DNA of 64,000 nucleotides, from positions 372,001 through 436,000 of the forward strand of contig JAJTUP010000001.1 of the NCBI GenBank assembly GCA_021399435.1, given 5' to 3'. A program made the position numbers and the translations under genes. Below the pieces are notes generated by a model. The model saw only the letters and a list, made by a program, of their open reading frames with translations, was not told the DNA's origin and did not search any database. Of this stretch, positions 21,179-33,099 are shown piece by piece (position 1 is the first letter of the stretch; every line of letters begins with the position of its first letter). The DNA comes from Diaporthe sp. PMI_573 (Eukaryota > Ascomycota > Sordariomycetes > Diaporthales > Diaporthaceae).

Positions 21179-22467
21179 TTTGCCGAGTTGGCTGCTAAAA
21201 GAGTGACGGCGACGAGATGGATTCGGAAAACAGGTTTCACGAGCAGCGGCACGGCCGCATCGCAATGACAGTGATCAGTAAAGAAGGATTGAGGTCGGCG
21301 GATTTGAGGGTCCCGAGGTTGGGCAGGAAAGGAATGAGGGCAAGCGAGCTGGAAATGAGATGACGCAGTTCTGCCTGTGGCATTTGACCTCTTTCTACCT
21401 GATACAAGGGATGGTTGGCCTCTGGCAGGCCTAAATAGGGAGGGGGTGGGCATTGAATGTGGCAGTGATAGGCGCGGGAGGCGAGCCCTTGTCCCATTCT
21501 GGTTGGCGGATGCATGGTTCTCGATGTGACAACTTCATGCGCGGTCGCGCCTGGCCGGCCAATCGACTCACCCAGGAGGCAAAGTCCTCCTTGTCGCCCA
21601 GAAACAAAGGCTTGAAAGGGTACGAGTCGACCGGCATCTTCAAAAATAGGGCAGCGTCTCTTTGTTAGTTTCTTTGCCATTCGAGACATCGACTCGCTCA
21701 TTTCAACTTTGTTCTTTAAGCGCCCGAGCCACGTTCACTTTCACAGAGGCGGAATAATAACCGCGTTGTTTCAACACCAGGAGGCGTGAGACGCCCATCA
21801 CGGGAGCTAGCCACTGGCCGGGACCCAACCCTAGGTTCGGAGCACAGCTCTCTACGCGTGCGGAAATAACAATTCCAACTCTATATCCGTTGCAGCATCA
21901 AAAGCACCATCATCACAGCTTTGGATCAGGCTGTGCAGATTGTCAATGTATCGACAGTGCCCGGGTAAACGTTTATCCCCAAGAAATACAGAACAGGTCT
22001 CACAGGTAGGTTGTATTGTGGCCACGGATCTGAGCTTTATTGAGCTTCCTCCGCATACTTATCACTACAACGTCTATGTACCATGCACATGTAGCCATAC
22101 TCTTGAGCAGAAGTGTACGTAAGCAGTTGAGGCAAAGCTGATTGAACAGCGCAAATACGCCAGGCCATTATCAACAAAGTCGCCATCGCTTTGCGATTTG
22201 ACGTGCTGATAAACACCTCAGTGACCTCACCACTCAGGTCGCGCAGCTGTGCCGGATCTCGCGCGATTATGGGCACCTTCTGAGAAATAGCCTCATGAAT
22301 TAAACATCGTGCAAGAGTGCTTCCGTATCACGCTGTCCTTGAGGCATTTCTACTTGCCCGCGTCTCATAATAGGATCCTATCCTGGACCGATATTTGATC
22401 TCAAATGTGACGGAAACCCCAATTCTCGTAGTCATTAACTGCCAAATCTTGCTGTGAGAGATTAAAT
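21179..22467. other. Shared upstream region of two divergent genes
   Basis: About 1.3 kb separates the membrane protein (minus) from the monooxygenase (plus), so it should hold both promoters. A 154-codon minus-strand frame (21701-21237) starts with ATG but has no domain-like content and no usable join to the membrane protein; I treat it as non-coding. No tandem repeat or RNA is recognised. Confidence 0.45.
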
Positions 22468-23961
22468 ATGGCGATCTCCACAGATAGTCCCATAACACCG
22501 CGGCTGAGAATCGCCATCTCGGGTGGAGGACCAGCTGGGCTGGCAGCAGCCATAGCTCTACTCGAAAAGCCAGGCTTCGAGGTCACCATCTACGAGCAGG
22601 CCACAGAGCTGCGGGAGGTCGGGGCAGGGTTGAGGGTTGGCTACAACTCCTGGAGAGTCCTTGAGCTCCTGGGCGTGGCGGACAAGGTCAAGGGACACAT
22701 CAAGGTCGACCACCAACATCGGTAAGACCACGGTTCGATGTGAAGTGAACGATAGTGCATGTACTAAAACCCAACAGGGATGGAGTTACTGGAGAGGTGC
22801 TATATACATATCCGCCCTATGAGGGTGATTGGAAGTACCATGATACTCGAGTGAGGCGAACCGTGTTGCAGGATGCGCTGAAAAGCCGCGTTCCTTCACA
22901 CATCATCCAGCTGAAGAAGCGATTGGTTGATTTGGTTCAACAACCTGGAGGGGGTGTAGTACTGCTTTTCCAGGACGGCACGTCTGCATACGCGGATCTA
23001 GTCATAGGCGCAGACGGCATTCGTTCGGTGAGTCTGTTCAGGTCTAATTTGACTTTTAGGGATTTGGTGTTACTGACTAGCTGTGAAGGCTGTCCGAAGA
23101 GCTACCTTTCCAGACCACGAGACCACTTACAACGGGACGACCATCTGGCGCTGTTTGATACCACTGGACTCCGTTGACAATCTTTCGATCACCAAGTACA
23201 CGGCATTTCATCATGGCCCGAAGAGGATGTTCAAGTGTTCAGTGGTGTCTACGCAAGAGGAGATCGACGCAGGAAAGGGGCTTTGGGAAATGACCTTGCG
23301 CTCATATGAAGATCCAGCACAAGCTAAGGGAATGAAGTACAGTTGGGGCATTCCAGCTACCAACGAAAGAGTGGCAAGTCACTTTACGGCAAGTTTACCT
23401 TTTCCATATCATTTCAGTCAACTAACGAAAGACAAAGGAATTTTCGTCCGAGATCCGCGAAGCTATCGACAAAGTCCCAGAGGGCACCTGGAAAGAGTTC
23501 TCGGCATTTTCTGGCCCCAGGCTGCAACAAGTCATCGCTGATGGCAACACCGCCATCATAGGGGATGCGTCCCATCCTCTTCTAGGTATCACAACTCTCA
23601 ATTCTTTGTTTTGCAGTAATGAGAAGAATCCCATTCTGATCACGTTCAAGGCGCTTTCGGCACAGGAGCAGGCTTTGCCATGGAGGATGGATGGCTCCTC
23701 GCGCAGATACTAGAGCTCTCCATCAACCAACACAAGAACGATACAAGCCGAGCTCTGCGTGAGAGCCTTACTATGTTCGACAAGATTCGCTCGCCGTATT
23801 ACCACAGGATCTACGATGTGCTTGATGCCAAGCCCCAGGATGGCAAGGTTGATTATGCCGCATGGTCGCCAACCCCAGGGGGACCTTTGAATTGGATTTA
23901 CTTCCACGATGTCGAGGAAGACTGGAAGCAGATTCAGAAAGGGTTCAGAGCCGTTGCTTAA
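22468..23961 (+). CDS. FAD-dependent monooxygenase (salicylate hydroxylase-like), five exons
   Basis: Exons 22468-22721, 22778-23027, 23089-23388, 23438-23585 and 23651-23961 give 420 residues. Group A flavoprotein monooxygenases use NAD(P)H and O2 to hydroxylate mainly aromatic substrates. The three family motifs are present: G-G-G-P-A-G-L (19-25) with Glu43 for the ADP part, D-L-V-I-G-A-D-G-I-R-S, and I-I-G-D-A-S-H-P-L-L-G-A-F-G-T-G-A-G-F-A-M-E-D-G. The first and third motifs bind FAD. The third is rebuilt across the last intron, which confirms that join. Introns 2, 3 and 4 end in AAG, and intron 3 (23389-23437) starts GCAAGT, a GC-AG intron with a CTAAC branch site. The joins are set by reading frame and motif continuity. 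The substrate is unknown, and no biosynthetic core gene is adjacent. Confidence 0.88.
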
Positions 23962-24649
23962 TGAGAGTTCGTTCAACGTAATACATACAGCAAGCAATCG
24001 CAATCAGGTACACTTTGGAATCATTTACGAAGAAGTTACCTTGTTTGTGTCAAGCAGTATCATTGCCTTGGCGTCAGTGGCTTGCAGGGAAAGAATTCAG
24101 GAAAGATACGCAGGTTAGTGGTCTCAGGCACAAGCCATAAATGAGTCAACAACTTCAAACCGTCTTGGGAATGCTCTAGGCATCAGATAGATGGCACGTG
24201 TCTTTGCACGCCTTATCCTCTAGCTAGGCTGGTGTCCCGTAAATCTTAGATTCTGTGGTATTATGGAAGTGGCTGTCCTTGGCACCTTAAGGCGACCGCG
24301 CCTGACTTCATGAGAGAAATAGGCAGCCAATGTGAGGCTCATCGATCGGACGTCACCAAAAACAAACTGTGTTGATTACGTCAATGAGTAAAGAAATTTG
24401 TTGGTTGCAAATGTACCAGCCCGCAAATGGGCAACAAAATCTCGCTTGATCCTGAGTGCTTCCGACAAACGAGCGCATCGACGTAACTGTTGAGGCGCCG
24501 GCGACGCTGTCACGGAGTCGCATCGTGCAGGGTACCCACGTCGAAGGGGTGCAATGGGACCTCTGCTGTCCTCAGGCGAAGCCCAGGTGGGCCTTACGAA
24601 TCGACCTACCCTTGCCAGAAATAACAGGCAGTTGAACTAATGGGTATAA
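23962..24649. other. Intergenic region
   Basis: 3' flank of the monooxygenase and distal upstream DNA of the next gene. No supportable feature is seen. Confidence 0.45.
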
Positions 24650-24657
24650 TATAAATA
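24650..24657 (+). promoter_or_regulatory. TATA-box-like TATAAATA
   Basis: TATAAATA, preceded by another TATAAT, lies 152 bp before the ATG at 24810. Position and sequence fit a core promoter for the orphan gene that follows. No expression evidence can be seen. Confidence 0.45.
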
Positions 24658-24809
24658 GCGCAGTGGCCGCGAGTTCGTTCCCAAACAAATGTGAAGCCCC
24701 TTCTCTTTTCTCAAACCAGTGGGACACACGCAAGACTGGACTCTCTGAGCACGACACCTGAAAATCCGTACCTCAACGCGAACGAACAATCTTCTCAACA
24801 GCTGTTACG

Positions 24810-25584
24810 ATGGACAAGCCTGCAGAACCAGCCTCGAACCCTTCTCAGGTTGTCTGCGAGTGTGGCGGCGACCATCGACGGATGGACACTCACAGGTGTC
24901 CCATCTTTGGGATTCTTAGTTGTCTGAACGGTGAAATTGATGAAATGTTGAAAATCATGGATTTCGTCGAGTTTGGAAAGGACGGCCCCATGAGTCACTG
25001 CTTGCGTTCAGCGGCCATCTGGAGGTACAACCACGCAATGGGGCGATTCGAGGAATGGCAGGCCAAGAGCGAACAGCATCAGGAGTGGCATCTGGCTGAG
25101 CCAATCTCCTGGCTGCGGAGGTATTTTGACCAGCAGCTGTGCGGAGGACCAGAACACCCTGGGTCCTCGCCCCCCTTCTTCCGTCTTGCCAAACATCACC
25201 GACAATGAGGAGACGACGCTGCGAGAAGCAAAGGAGGGAATTGTCTCGCTCTACGAACTCTGCGTTGACTTGATCAATGATTACGGAATGCCTCCCGACT
25301 TGCCGCTCGGCCCTCAGAATGATCCCAAGGATTACCTGTCAAGAATCGATGAGGAATTCCGGGAGGCAATCGATGGGATCAATTCGATTTCCACGGCCGG
25401 AAATGCGACGATTCAAGATCTGACTGCGAAATCGTGCACAATCTGGAAGGAAACCCGACGTTTGATGTGCGATTACAGGGAGCCATTGCCTTTCATAATC
25501 CCAAGCGAGGCCGGCCTAGCCATGGGGGCACGAGCAGTATACCGAGGGAAGTATCTTCACATCCAAGGACGCAACGGTCACTAG
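24810..25584 (+). CDS. Orphan hypothetical protein; intron or frameshift
   Basis: The ATG at 24810 opens M-D-K-P-A-E-P-A-S and stays open to 25208. From about 25137 a different frame carries the more protein-like sequence (acidic, with Y-E-L-C-V-D-L-I-N-D-Y-G-M and I-D-E-E-F-R-E-A-I-D-G-I-N) to a TAG at 25584. A 52-bp intron 25085-25136 (weak donor GTGGCA, TTGAC branch-like site, CAG acceptor) would join both in frame to 240 residues. The other explanation is a frameshift in a decaying gene. The N-terminal part has C-E-C-G-G-D-H and H-R-C, a possible but unproven metal site. There is no recognised family, signal peptide or membrane helix. Confidence 0.42.
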
Positions 25585-26280
25585 CTGCCATATTGAAGCA
25601 GAACGATGGCCGAAAGAGCGAGGCTGCTTCCGCTACCCTGGCTTAACTCTGGTCGGAGCAGACATGTCCACTCAAGATTGCTTGCAAGGAGACGAAGGAC
25701 GAGGTAGCTGAGGGGTCATTCACGGCGATGAGGATCACTGGAACCAGAGTGGAAATTGGAGGAGGAAATTATGCCAGGACTGCTGGAAATGTAATCTGAG
25801 CATGTCGATGCTCGGTCATTGCTGACTGGCATTGTATTACTGCCCTGAAACACATTGAAAGGGCATGCTCTGGGGGATCTCCTTGGATGAGAGGCATTTC
25901 AACGGTCAATGGGGCAAACAAATGCCGAGTATCTCATCCTAAGCCCTTGTCCATGCATCTTTGTCATGCGGCAGCTTGGAAATATGGGACGATGGGACGA
26001 CGATGAAGGCAACAGATTCAGTTGATGGATGGAAATCAGACTTTGTCGCTTTGACCACGGTAGGGAGTGGGAGCTGTCGGAAGATGTTAATCACCTGGCT
26101 GAGAACTGAGGGCGCAGCCAGAACGCCGACATTGTCATCATAGGACAGTATTCTCTTTCGACAGCACTTGAGATTAGAGTGTGTCGGAAGGTTGGTGGAC
26201 TGCCAGGCATCGAGGAAATTTTCACACAAGACAGTCACGCAGATGTAAATTTGCAAAGTGGCGGGCGAAGTGATTTCATT
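25585..26280. other. Intergenic region
   Basis: 3' flank of the orphan gene up to the target site of the hAT-type element. A third frame of about 70 codons (25434-25646) overlaps the orphan gene's end and is not supported. Nothing else is recognised. Confidence 0.45.
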
Positions 26281-26288
26281 CATCCCAT

Positions 26289-26728
26289 CAGAGTTGTAAA
26301 ATTAGTCTGTAGTTTTAGTCAGACTACGAGACTAAATAAGTGTAGTCTGTAGTCTTGTAGTCTCATAGTCTGACTACAAAAACTACAAAAAAAAAAGTGG
26401 GCTAAAAGTAGATTTCTCACAGCAGGGACGCTGAGGGTAGAGGGCCGGGGGGGGGGTGTACACTAGTGTGCCCAAGATTATTTTTAATTGGTTTATGCTT
26501 CTTTGCGTCTTCTGATTAACTTATAAGTGGGTCTATTGTCCTAAATACGCAATAGACCCACTTTCTGTAGTCAAACTACAAAACTACAGACTAAATCTTT
26601 AAAAAAAAACTTAGTTTTTAGTCACTACTAAAAACTACAACTGATTTAGTCACAATTTTGGTGTGACTAAGTTTGTAGTTTTAGTCAAGGCCAAAAAACT
26701 AAACTTAGTCTGACTAATTTCAACCCTG
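26289..26728. mobile_element. hAT-type MITE with 8-bp TSD
   Basis: A 440-bp non-coding element. The left end reads CAGAGTTGTAAAATTAGTC; the complement of the right end reads CAGGGTTGAAATTAGTC. Both start CAG, as hAT termini do. It is flanked by a perfect 8-bp duplication, CATCCCAT, at 26281-26288 and 26729-26736. The interior repeats short TAGTC/GACTA and GTAGTTTT motifs in both orientations, which could act as subterminal binding sites. It also has a 14-bp perfect inverted repeat (AAGTGGGTCTATTG and CAATAGACCCACTT, around 26524-26563). There is no transposase frame. It lies 70 bp past the permease stop codon, so it may contribute to that gene's 3' end. The intact duplication suggests a fairly recent insertion. 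Confidence 0.85.
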
Positions 26729-26798
26729 CATCCCATAACATCCAACTTGGTAGCAAAATTGGTATCTTCGTAATCATCCATCACATATGCACGGCCTT

Positions 26799-28750
26799 TC
26801 AGGCCTTCTCGGCATCAATAACTTTCTTGCGCCCAATGCCAACCATTTGCACCATCTCCTTCCAAAAGCTGCTCGGTGGTTCGCGGGTGAGCAGATCGTC
26901 CTCGTACCTATCCAAAAGGGGCCGGTCCCAGACGAGGTTGACGTCCTTGGGCTTGATCCACTTTGTGCGCTTCACGACCTTCCAGAAGATGAATAGCAGG
27001 GGCGCCACGATCTGCATGGTATAGTTGGAGAAGAAGGTGCCGACGTCAAAGGCCGGGCGGAACGAGGACCATCCGTAGGTGAGGACCACGATGGTCTGCA
27101 GGACGAGGGCAACCCAGGCGCCGTAGGGCTGGAGGTAACCGTAGTAGGGAAGAGTGCGGCGGTCGACGCCCTGGGCCTTGCACGCGGCGTGGTAGTTGAG
27201 GAAAGTTATAGACATGACGATGTAGTTGATCACGCCGCCGCCCGTGATGAGGGCCAGCAGCCACTTGAGGACCTTGGCGGAGCCGCTGCCGCACTGGAGG
27301 AAGGACAGCATGGGGAAGATCATGGTGATGGCGAAGCAGTAGATGGGGACGCCGTTCTTGGAGGTTTTCCGGAGGAAGGCCGGGGCGCGGCCGTCGCCGG
27401 CTAGGGAGTAGAGGGACCGGGTTGCGCAATAGGTGTACGTGTTACCGGCGGAGAAGATTGTCGTGAAGAGCAGTGCATTCACCAGGTGGGGGAGTCCCTG
27501 AATCTTGAGGTTCTCCATGGCCATGACCCAGGGGGAGGCGGCGGCTGTGCCACCGCCGCCGCCGTCGCCGAGGTAGATCTTCTGCAGGGTCGGGTCGTTG
27601 TAGGGCAGCACAATTCCACATGTCAGGGCAGCGCCGAAGAAGAAGAGGCCGAATCGCATGTAGACAGTCTTGAAGGCTGACTTGATGTACCGGCTGGGGT
27701 GCTTCGCCTCGGCAGCGATCATCGAGATGTAGTCCGGGCCGACGACGGTGAAGGTGGCAGTGGCCAGAGCCCCCATGAAACCTTCCATGCGGCCCGTGTC
27801 ACCGGCAGTCAGATACGTCGCAAAGGATCCGGGATTGGTAAAGTAGCGGAACCCGTAGGCATCGTGGGCCGGGTTGCCTCCGACCATGGTGATGAACGTG
27901 AACAGGAACAGGATGAAGATGAGGATCACCTTGCCGCCGGACAGCCAGAATTCCGCTTCACCAAACACGCTCACAGCCACCACATTCAAGAGACTAGAAT
28001 TCACACGAGAATAGTTTAGCATACACACAACTCACTGACACAACACGCACAGACACATGTGGGGCAAGAGATGGGGCGAAAGACGGGGTCACTCGGGGAG
28101 GAAGAGGGCGGGCGCGGAGAGCTCTAGAGGAATCCGGACGGTCTAGTTGGCTTTCGGGCCCGGGGAGGATATAAAAAAAATCGGAGCAAAGATTAGGTCG
28201 ACCCAGAGCGGGTGCGCACGGAGCGCCACACGGTGATGCCTTACCCGTAGCATATGATGATGGCGGCGCAGATGCCCGCCGTGGGACCGGGCTCGGTGAT
28301 TTTGTCGCTCCAGAACGAGAGCACGAGGTTGAGCGCGGTCACCTCGAACGGGATCAGCAGCGCCTCGTAGAGGAAGTAGTTCCAGCCGACCATGAAACCG
28401 AGAGCCTCGTCGCACCACACGCCCGCCAGGCGGATGAAGCCGCCGGACACGGGCATGTAGGTGCACATTTCCGCGATGGAATTGTTGACAAGCGCCACGA
28501 CGCAGGCGTACAGCGTGTAGGCCAGGAGCAGACTGCCGGGCCCGCCCTTGACGAGGCCCTCGCCGATGGTCACGAACAGGCCGGTGCCGATGGTGCCGCC
28601 GATGGCGATCAGTTGAATCTGCCGGTTGTCCAGCCGCCGGTGCAGGCCGTCCGAGTTGTGCCGCACGGGTTCGCCATCGCTGGAGCTGGTGGAGACGCGC
28701 TGGCTGGCGGGAGCCTCCTTGGAGGCCTTGAGTTCGGGGGAGGATGACAT
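26799..28750 (-). CDS. Amino-acid permease (APC superfamily, YAT-like), two exons
   Basis: Exons 28750-28245 and 27993-26799 give 566 residues. The 251-bp intron has donor GTAAGG after G-G and a TTCTAG acceptor, and joins I-I-C-Y-G to L-L-N-V-V-A. Fungal YAT permeases are plasma-membrane proton/amino-acid symporters. The N-terminus is cytosolic and Ser/Lys-rich. The first helix carries the hallmark I-A-I-G-G-T-I-G-T-G-L-F, followed by P-V-S-G-G-F-I-R-L-A, W-N-Y-F-L-Y-E-A and V-G-G-N-P-A-H-D-A-Y-G-F-R-Y-F. About twelve hydrophobic segments follow in order. A Gly/Ala-rich loop (G-D-G-G-G-G-G-T-A-A-A) is an unusual small insertion. The C-terminal tail keeps D-R-P-L-L-D-R-Y-E-D-D. Substrate specificity cannot be read from sequence. 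A hAT-type element lies just downstream. Confidence 0.92.
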
Positions 28751-31700
28751 CGTGGAAGGGGGGAATTCCGGTCCACACTCCGTATAAGAGACGGGGCGGT
28801 TAACTCAGAATTTCCCGGCGATGGCGAAGGTCGGGACGAGGTACTGCACCACAGATTGCATGTGGGACAGCTGGGGAGAAGTTTTGCAAACGAACGGTGG
28901 GACTGTGAAGAATGGATGCAGGAAAAACTTGGAAGAGCCTCGTCGTCGGTCGTCACACTGGGCAGTCTTATACCACAGTACGGGGTTTGCTGAGACGGGT
29001 ACAAACAATACCAAGCAGGAAAGGTGGGGGCTTGAGTGGGCTTCAAGAGTGGGAGGAGGCAAAGAGAAAAGTTTGGCCCGCCCTCACGCATGTATTCGTA
29101 TGTATTCGTAGCCGATGCGCCGGTGCGCAGCCATGTGGAAGTAGACATTAGCGCAGAATTTGCAGTAATACTTTTAGTAATGAGTCGGTCGCTCAATTAG
29201 ACGGCGTGATTATTGCATCACCGGTTCAGGGCCAGTCAGGTCCACAGCCGTATCTATGGACGACGGATGTCTTTGTGGAGTTGGATGCGGGTTTAACTGG
29301 GGCGGTCCCTGACCAGGCCGACGGCGATCATTCCTCAAGGCGGACCTGCAGACAAAGAGTGGGTTCGACAGTCCGGCGTGTGATGTGAGAGCGCCTTGCT
29401 AGCAGACGCTCTAAGAGCCAAGGTCTTGAACTGTTAAGATAGCCTCGCGCAAGCCTTTGTCTCTTACATAAAAGGCCAAGAGTGAAATATTTTGCACTGT
29501 TCGCCAAGGCACATTGGTAATTCTGGCTCGATAAAAGGACCATGAATTCCTCCAGCCGGGTTGCCTCGGCCGACATGCATTATCAGGCGTGGATGGCGTA
29601 CGATCGTCTTGTTTCCAGTACGGATACTTGAGACGCTCTGGAGTATGGGGAAAACCACGCAGTTACGTACTGGTACTGTGCGAAAGTGATCGACAATGCA
29701 TGTGGACTAAGCTTGCTGCAGGAAGAGCGCCTGACCTGCAACGTTTTCTGCCTGTCGATCTATGATGACCATCTAAAGCTTACACCGTCATGGTAATAGA
29801 TGAGACGTTGGCCAGATCCGACGTATCAACATGCAAACCCCAGATCCATTATTAGGCAGAATTACTTCAGGCCTTCCTTGACTCGGCCGCGGCAAGCCAC
29901 AGTGTATGCCCGAGAAAGCTTATGCACGAAAATGGCCGATGGGACTTAGCTCCCGCGGCTTGGGCACAATCAACGCAAGGCACACACGCCGTGGGCAGCA
30001 GTTCGATATAAGTGCGGGGCGCACAGACAGGCAGATTATGTGAGCACATTATGCCTGTACGCGTATTCCTGATATATTGGTACCGTTCTTCGGATCTCGC
30101 ATCAGTCATTACAAGATTTGCACTGCTCAGAAGGACTTAGAAATCGCCTTGGTATCACTTGCTCCACGGGGATGGCTATCCGGCCCCGGACACGTGGTCA
30201 CTGCACGGCCGGAGCTACTTGAGACTTGATAATGCAGCCGGCGTTGGCGGGCTAGATGTCAATCTGCCGCCCCTGACGATAAGCAGGCACGCCGCCGGCC
30301 ACACCTTGAGCTGAGACTTGACTGATCACCAGCTTCGTTGTTCCCCTCAGATCCCGAATTTGTTCCGTTGGAAGAGTCCAGACCCGGCACAACTTGACAT
30401 GGGATCGTGATGGCTGGGGAGCACATGAGTTGTGCGGGGAATGTTTAAACTCTAATCTAATCTGTTCAGCCTCCATTCCTGGACGACATTCCGATTTTCG
30501 GCCCCGACAAGCTTCTTGGGACCTAATATTAACCCCCTTGGGACGACATGCAGCCCTTGCGATACTACTTGCACGGCCGTGATAGGACTCTTGGCTGCCA
30601 ACGAGCAAGCCGCCAACGCGCTCGACGATCTTAGGACAACCGTTCTCGGCTCCCTGCCTCCCTGCCTCCCCCCTAGGACAACGATGCGGATGACGCTCCG
30701 TACATACCGTAAACAGAAGGTACCCGAGACATTGACGCCGCCCAGGACGTCAGCGGCTTAGTCGCGCCCCTACTTGTGGGGTAAGCAGGCTTTAGATATG
30801 CAGCAAGGCAGCCTTGCCAAGGGGCGGAGTCCGGAGACAACGCGTATCTGACTCGGAATCTCGCTTTTCAGCTTGCATGACGGCGCGTACGTTGGCCAAA
30901 AGCCGGTTTGCTTGTTCCTCGAATTAACAGGGGCGGCGACGGTTGCGATCACACGTGGCTTCTTGTTGTGCGACCATGTGTATCCGGCTCATAGGAACCG
31001 GGCAGGTGGCAGCTTGGAATATGTTCTACTGCAGCCTGGCGCCGGGGCAAGAGGCTGAAAAGTGCGCTGAGGGGACGGGCTGGTGGCAATGACACGAGCA
31101 GGTCACTCTCAGTACCTGACAGGGTACTAACTCTGCTGCTGCCTGCAAGATGTATTTGCTCCAGCACTGCATCTTTCGACGAAAACTCCACAGTGCTAAC
31201 GTACTTTACAAACGTGGGCAACGAGCATGGCCATGAACTTGTTTCTGGCCGTGAGCAGTTCTTACTGAGGTTCGGCATTCGTGTCCATGTTAAGCTGCCT
31301 GACGCGGCGAGCAGCTATTCCGCATGTCGATTCGATGTGAGCATGACTTTGATAAAAACATACATGAAGCTTTGACTGCCATGTGGGTATCCTAGCAGTG
31401 GCTGAGTGGCAACATTCATGGAGGTCTCGAGGGCAAAAAGGTTCCAATGGCCAGTGGCGATTATGATGGATCACAAAGGCGAGGGAGGATTGTGCCTGCA
31501 GCCAAACTTTGATTCCAGAAAATTTCTCATTTATATGGCACCATATCTCACCTCCGCGAAAAAAAGCTGGCGATGAAATTCAGGCAACTGATATTGAGCT
31601 CTTGACATGGTGTACAACCATGTCCCTCCACCAACAGGTTGTTATCCACAGCAGAGAGCCTTTAGACATAACTTGATTTCAATTACTGTGGTCTTGACAG

Positions 31701-32220
31701 CTACATGTCTCCACTATGTCGATGAGAATTTTAGATATCCGAGAAACATATCGAGGGAGATCAATGCAAGACATAAAACTTCAGCATCCCGGTATCCGAC
31801 TTTAGAGCTATTTTCTATCTTCTGACCTGAACATCATATTTACTTGCTCTGAAAAACAAGAAGCTTAAAAATTAATTAGCATATATGAGCTGAATGTGAA
31901 TCAATGTTGGATGTTGTGATTGCATATATACCAAATGCAGCGCTACGGAACTGGGTAGAGGCATGTATCCCACTGGATCTTAACCAACCCAAGTCATTGT
32001 ACAAGTTGTGCATATTGAGGTCCACAACCAGGTCACTTTATCAAGGCACAGCCAGGCGATGCGCAGATGCCGGGACAACATTGAATGGTGCAATATATTT
32101 CCGCACTCTCACCTTTCAGTGGCAGTTCAATGCTCAGTTTGTCGTGTGAAGAAGCAGGGCAAGCAGTGAAACAGCCAAACGCTGCCCTGCGAAGCCGTCA
32201 ACGGGACTGAAAGATAGGAC
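28751..32220. other. Gene-poor flank before the transposon block
   Basis: About 3.5 kb upstream of the permease with no gene I can support. Several 60-120-codon frames occur on both strands but lack family motifs or consistent codon use. Composition stays normal until about 32.2-32.4 kb, where GC-rich sequence (near 32270-32360) gives way abruptly to AT-rich repeat DNA. The permease promoter should lie in the first few hundred bases. Confidence 0.45.
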
Positions 32221-32449
32221 AGCATGGAGCGCTGATGGTCTATATTATTGTTTATGTGGGTTTGAGGGCCGTTGAAGGGGCCGCACGCCCGGCCCGGCTA
32301 TAGCTAATCAGAGGGGCCGGTCTGGCTTAGTCAGCAGAGGGGCTGGCTACTGCACTAAGCGCTTCGGCACCCACAATAGCGACAGCTTCCTTTCTTCCTT
32401 CCATAGCAAAATTCAAACCTATACCTAAACGATACAGCTTTTACTCGCC

Positions 32450-32612
32450 CCTATTTATATATATAAATAGCCCTGCCTACAGCCTAAAATTTAAATAGTA
32501 GAAAATTAGAATCTTCTTTTATGTCTTTTAAGCAGACAGCTTTTATTTAAGATAATCTCTTAATATAGTTGCCCGCCATTTAGCGTAGCGCTATACCCTC
32601 TTAGTATAGGCG
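32450..32612 (+). repeat. RIP-mutated relic LTR related to the Gypsy-A LTR
   Basis: This stretch aligns by eye with the Gypsy-A LTRs (for example AGCAGACAGCTTTT and AAGATAATCTCTT are shared), with the other positions differing mainly by C-to-T or G-to-A. It stops at 32612, where an unrelated LTR-like start (TGTCACGACC) begins, so it was cut by that later insertion. It is an older member of the same or a sister family. Confidence 0.65.
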
Positions 32613-32665
32613 TGTCACGACCCTGACAGAAATAGAAACAACGGTTGGTTCTGCTGGGGAATAAC
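32613..32665 (+). mobile_element. Probable 5' tip of Gypsy-C
   Basis: Begins TGTCACGACCCTGACAG, a typical LTR-style TG start, and is interrupted after 53 bp by Copia-A at the duplicated ATAAC. The sequence should resume at 51050. The gag on the far side is plus-strand, so this would be the 5' LTR. The assignment rests on continuity across three insertions and is inference. Confidence 0.45.
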
Positions 32666-32821
32666 TGTCACGGTTTCGAGCAGGGCTATTAAATAGAGCA
32701 AGTAAACTGGTATTCTAATCTATAGACAATGGGGGGCTCTAAGCATGGTTATATACTCGGGAACCAATGGCGCTAAGCTAAAAAGAGCGTAGTAACAATA
32801 TAAAGCCCCTAATTCATGACA
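32666..32821 (-). repeat. Copia-A 3' LTR
   Basis: 156 bp, starting TGTCACGG and ending CATGACA as read on the plus strand. This is the less mutated of the two copies. It shares with the right copy the block GACAATGGGGGGCTCTAAG and the block ACCAATGGCGCTAAGCTAAA. Confidence 0.9.
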
Positions 32822-33099
32822 CACCCCCCAGACAATAAAGTTGTCTATAACAATTGTGGGCTCGCTATTATAGTATTTTGGCTACAATAGGAGCGTTTAC
32901 ACACCTAAATAGAACAATGGGAAGCTTAATAGAACAATAGGAAATAAATAGGCAACTACCATAAGCGCTTTCTATGCTTAAATATATACTTAAACCCTTC
33001 ATACCCTGGCTTTTAGTGCTTATTTCTGGTAATTCTAAGCAGCCAACCCTCTTTTTCTGTGTGTTTTTAGACATATACATACATACGTACAAATATACA

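Noticed and set aside
21237..21701. 154-codon minus-strand frame upstream of the membrane protein
   Set aside because: It has an ATG but no domain-like sequence and no splice route into the next exon; it more likely lies in the promoter.
14218..28750. A secondary-metabolite cluster around the oxidoreductase, monooxygenase and permease
   Set aside because: No polyketide, peptide or terpene synthase, no dedicated regulator, and large gaps between the genes.
28751..32220. Several 60-120-codon frames on both strands
   Set aside because: No motifs, inconsistent codon use and overlapping frames; nothing supports a gene.
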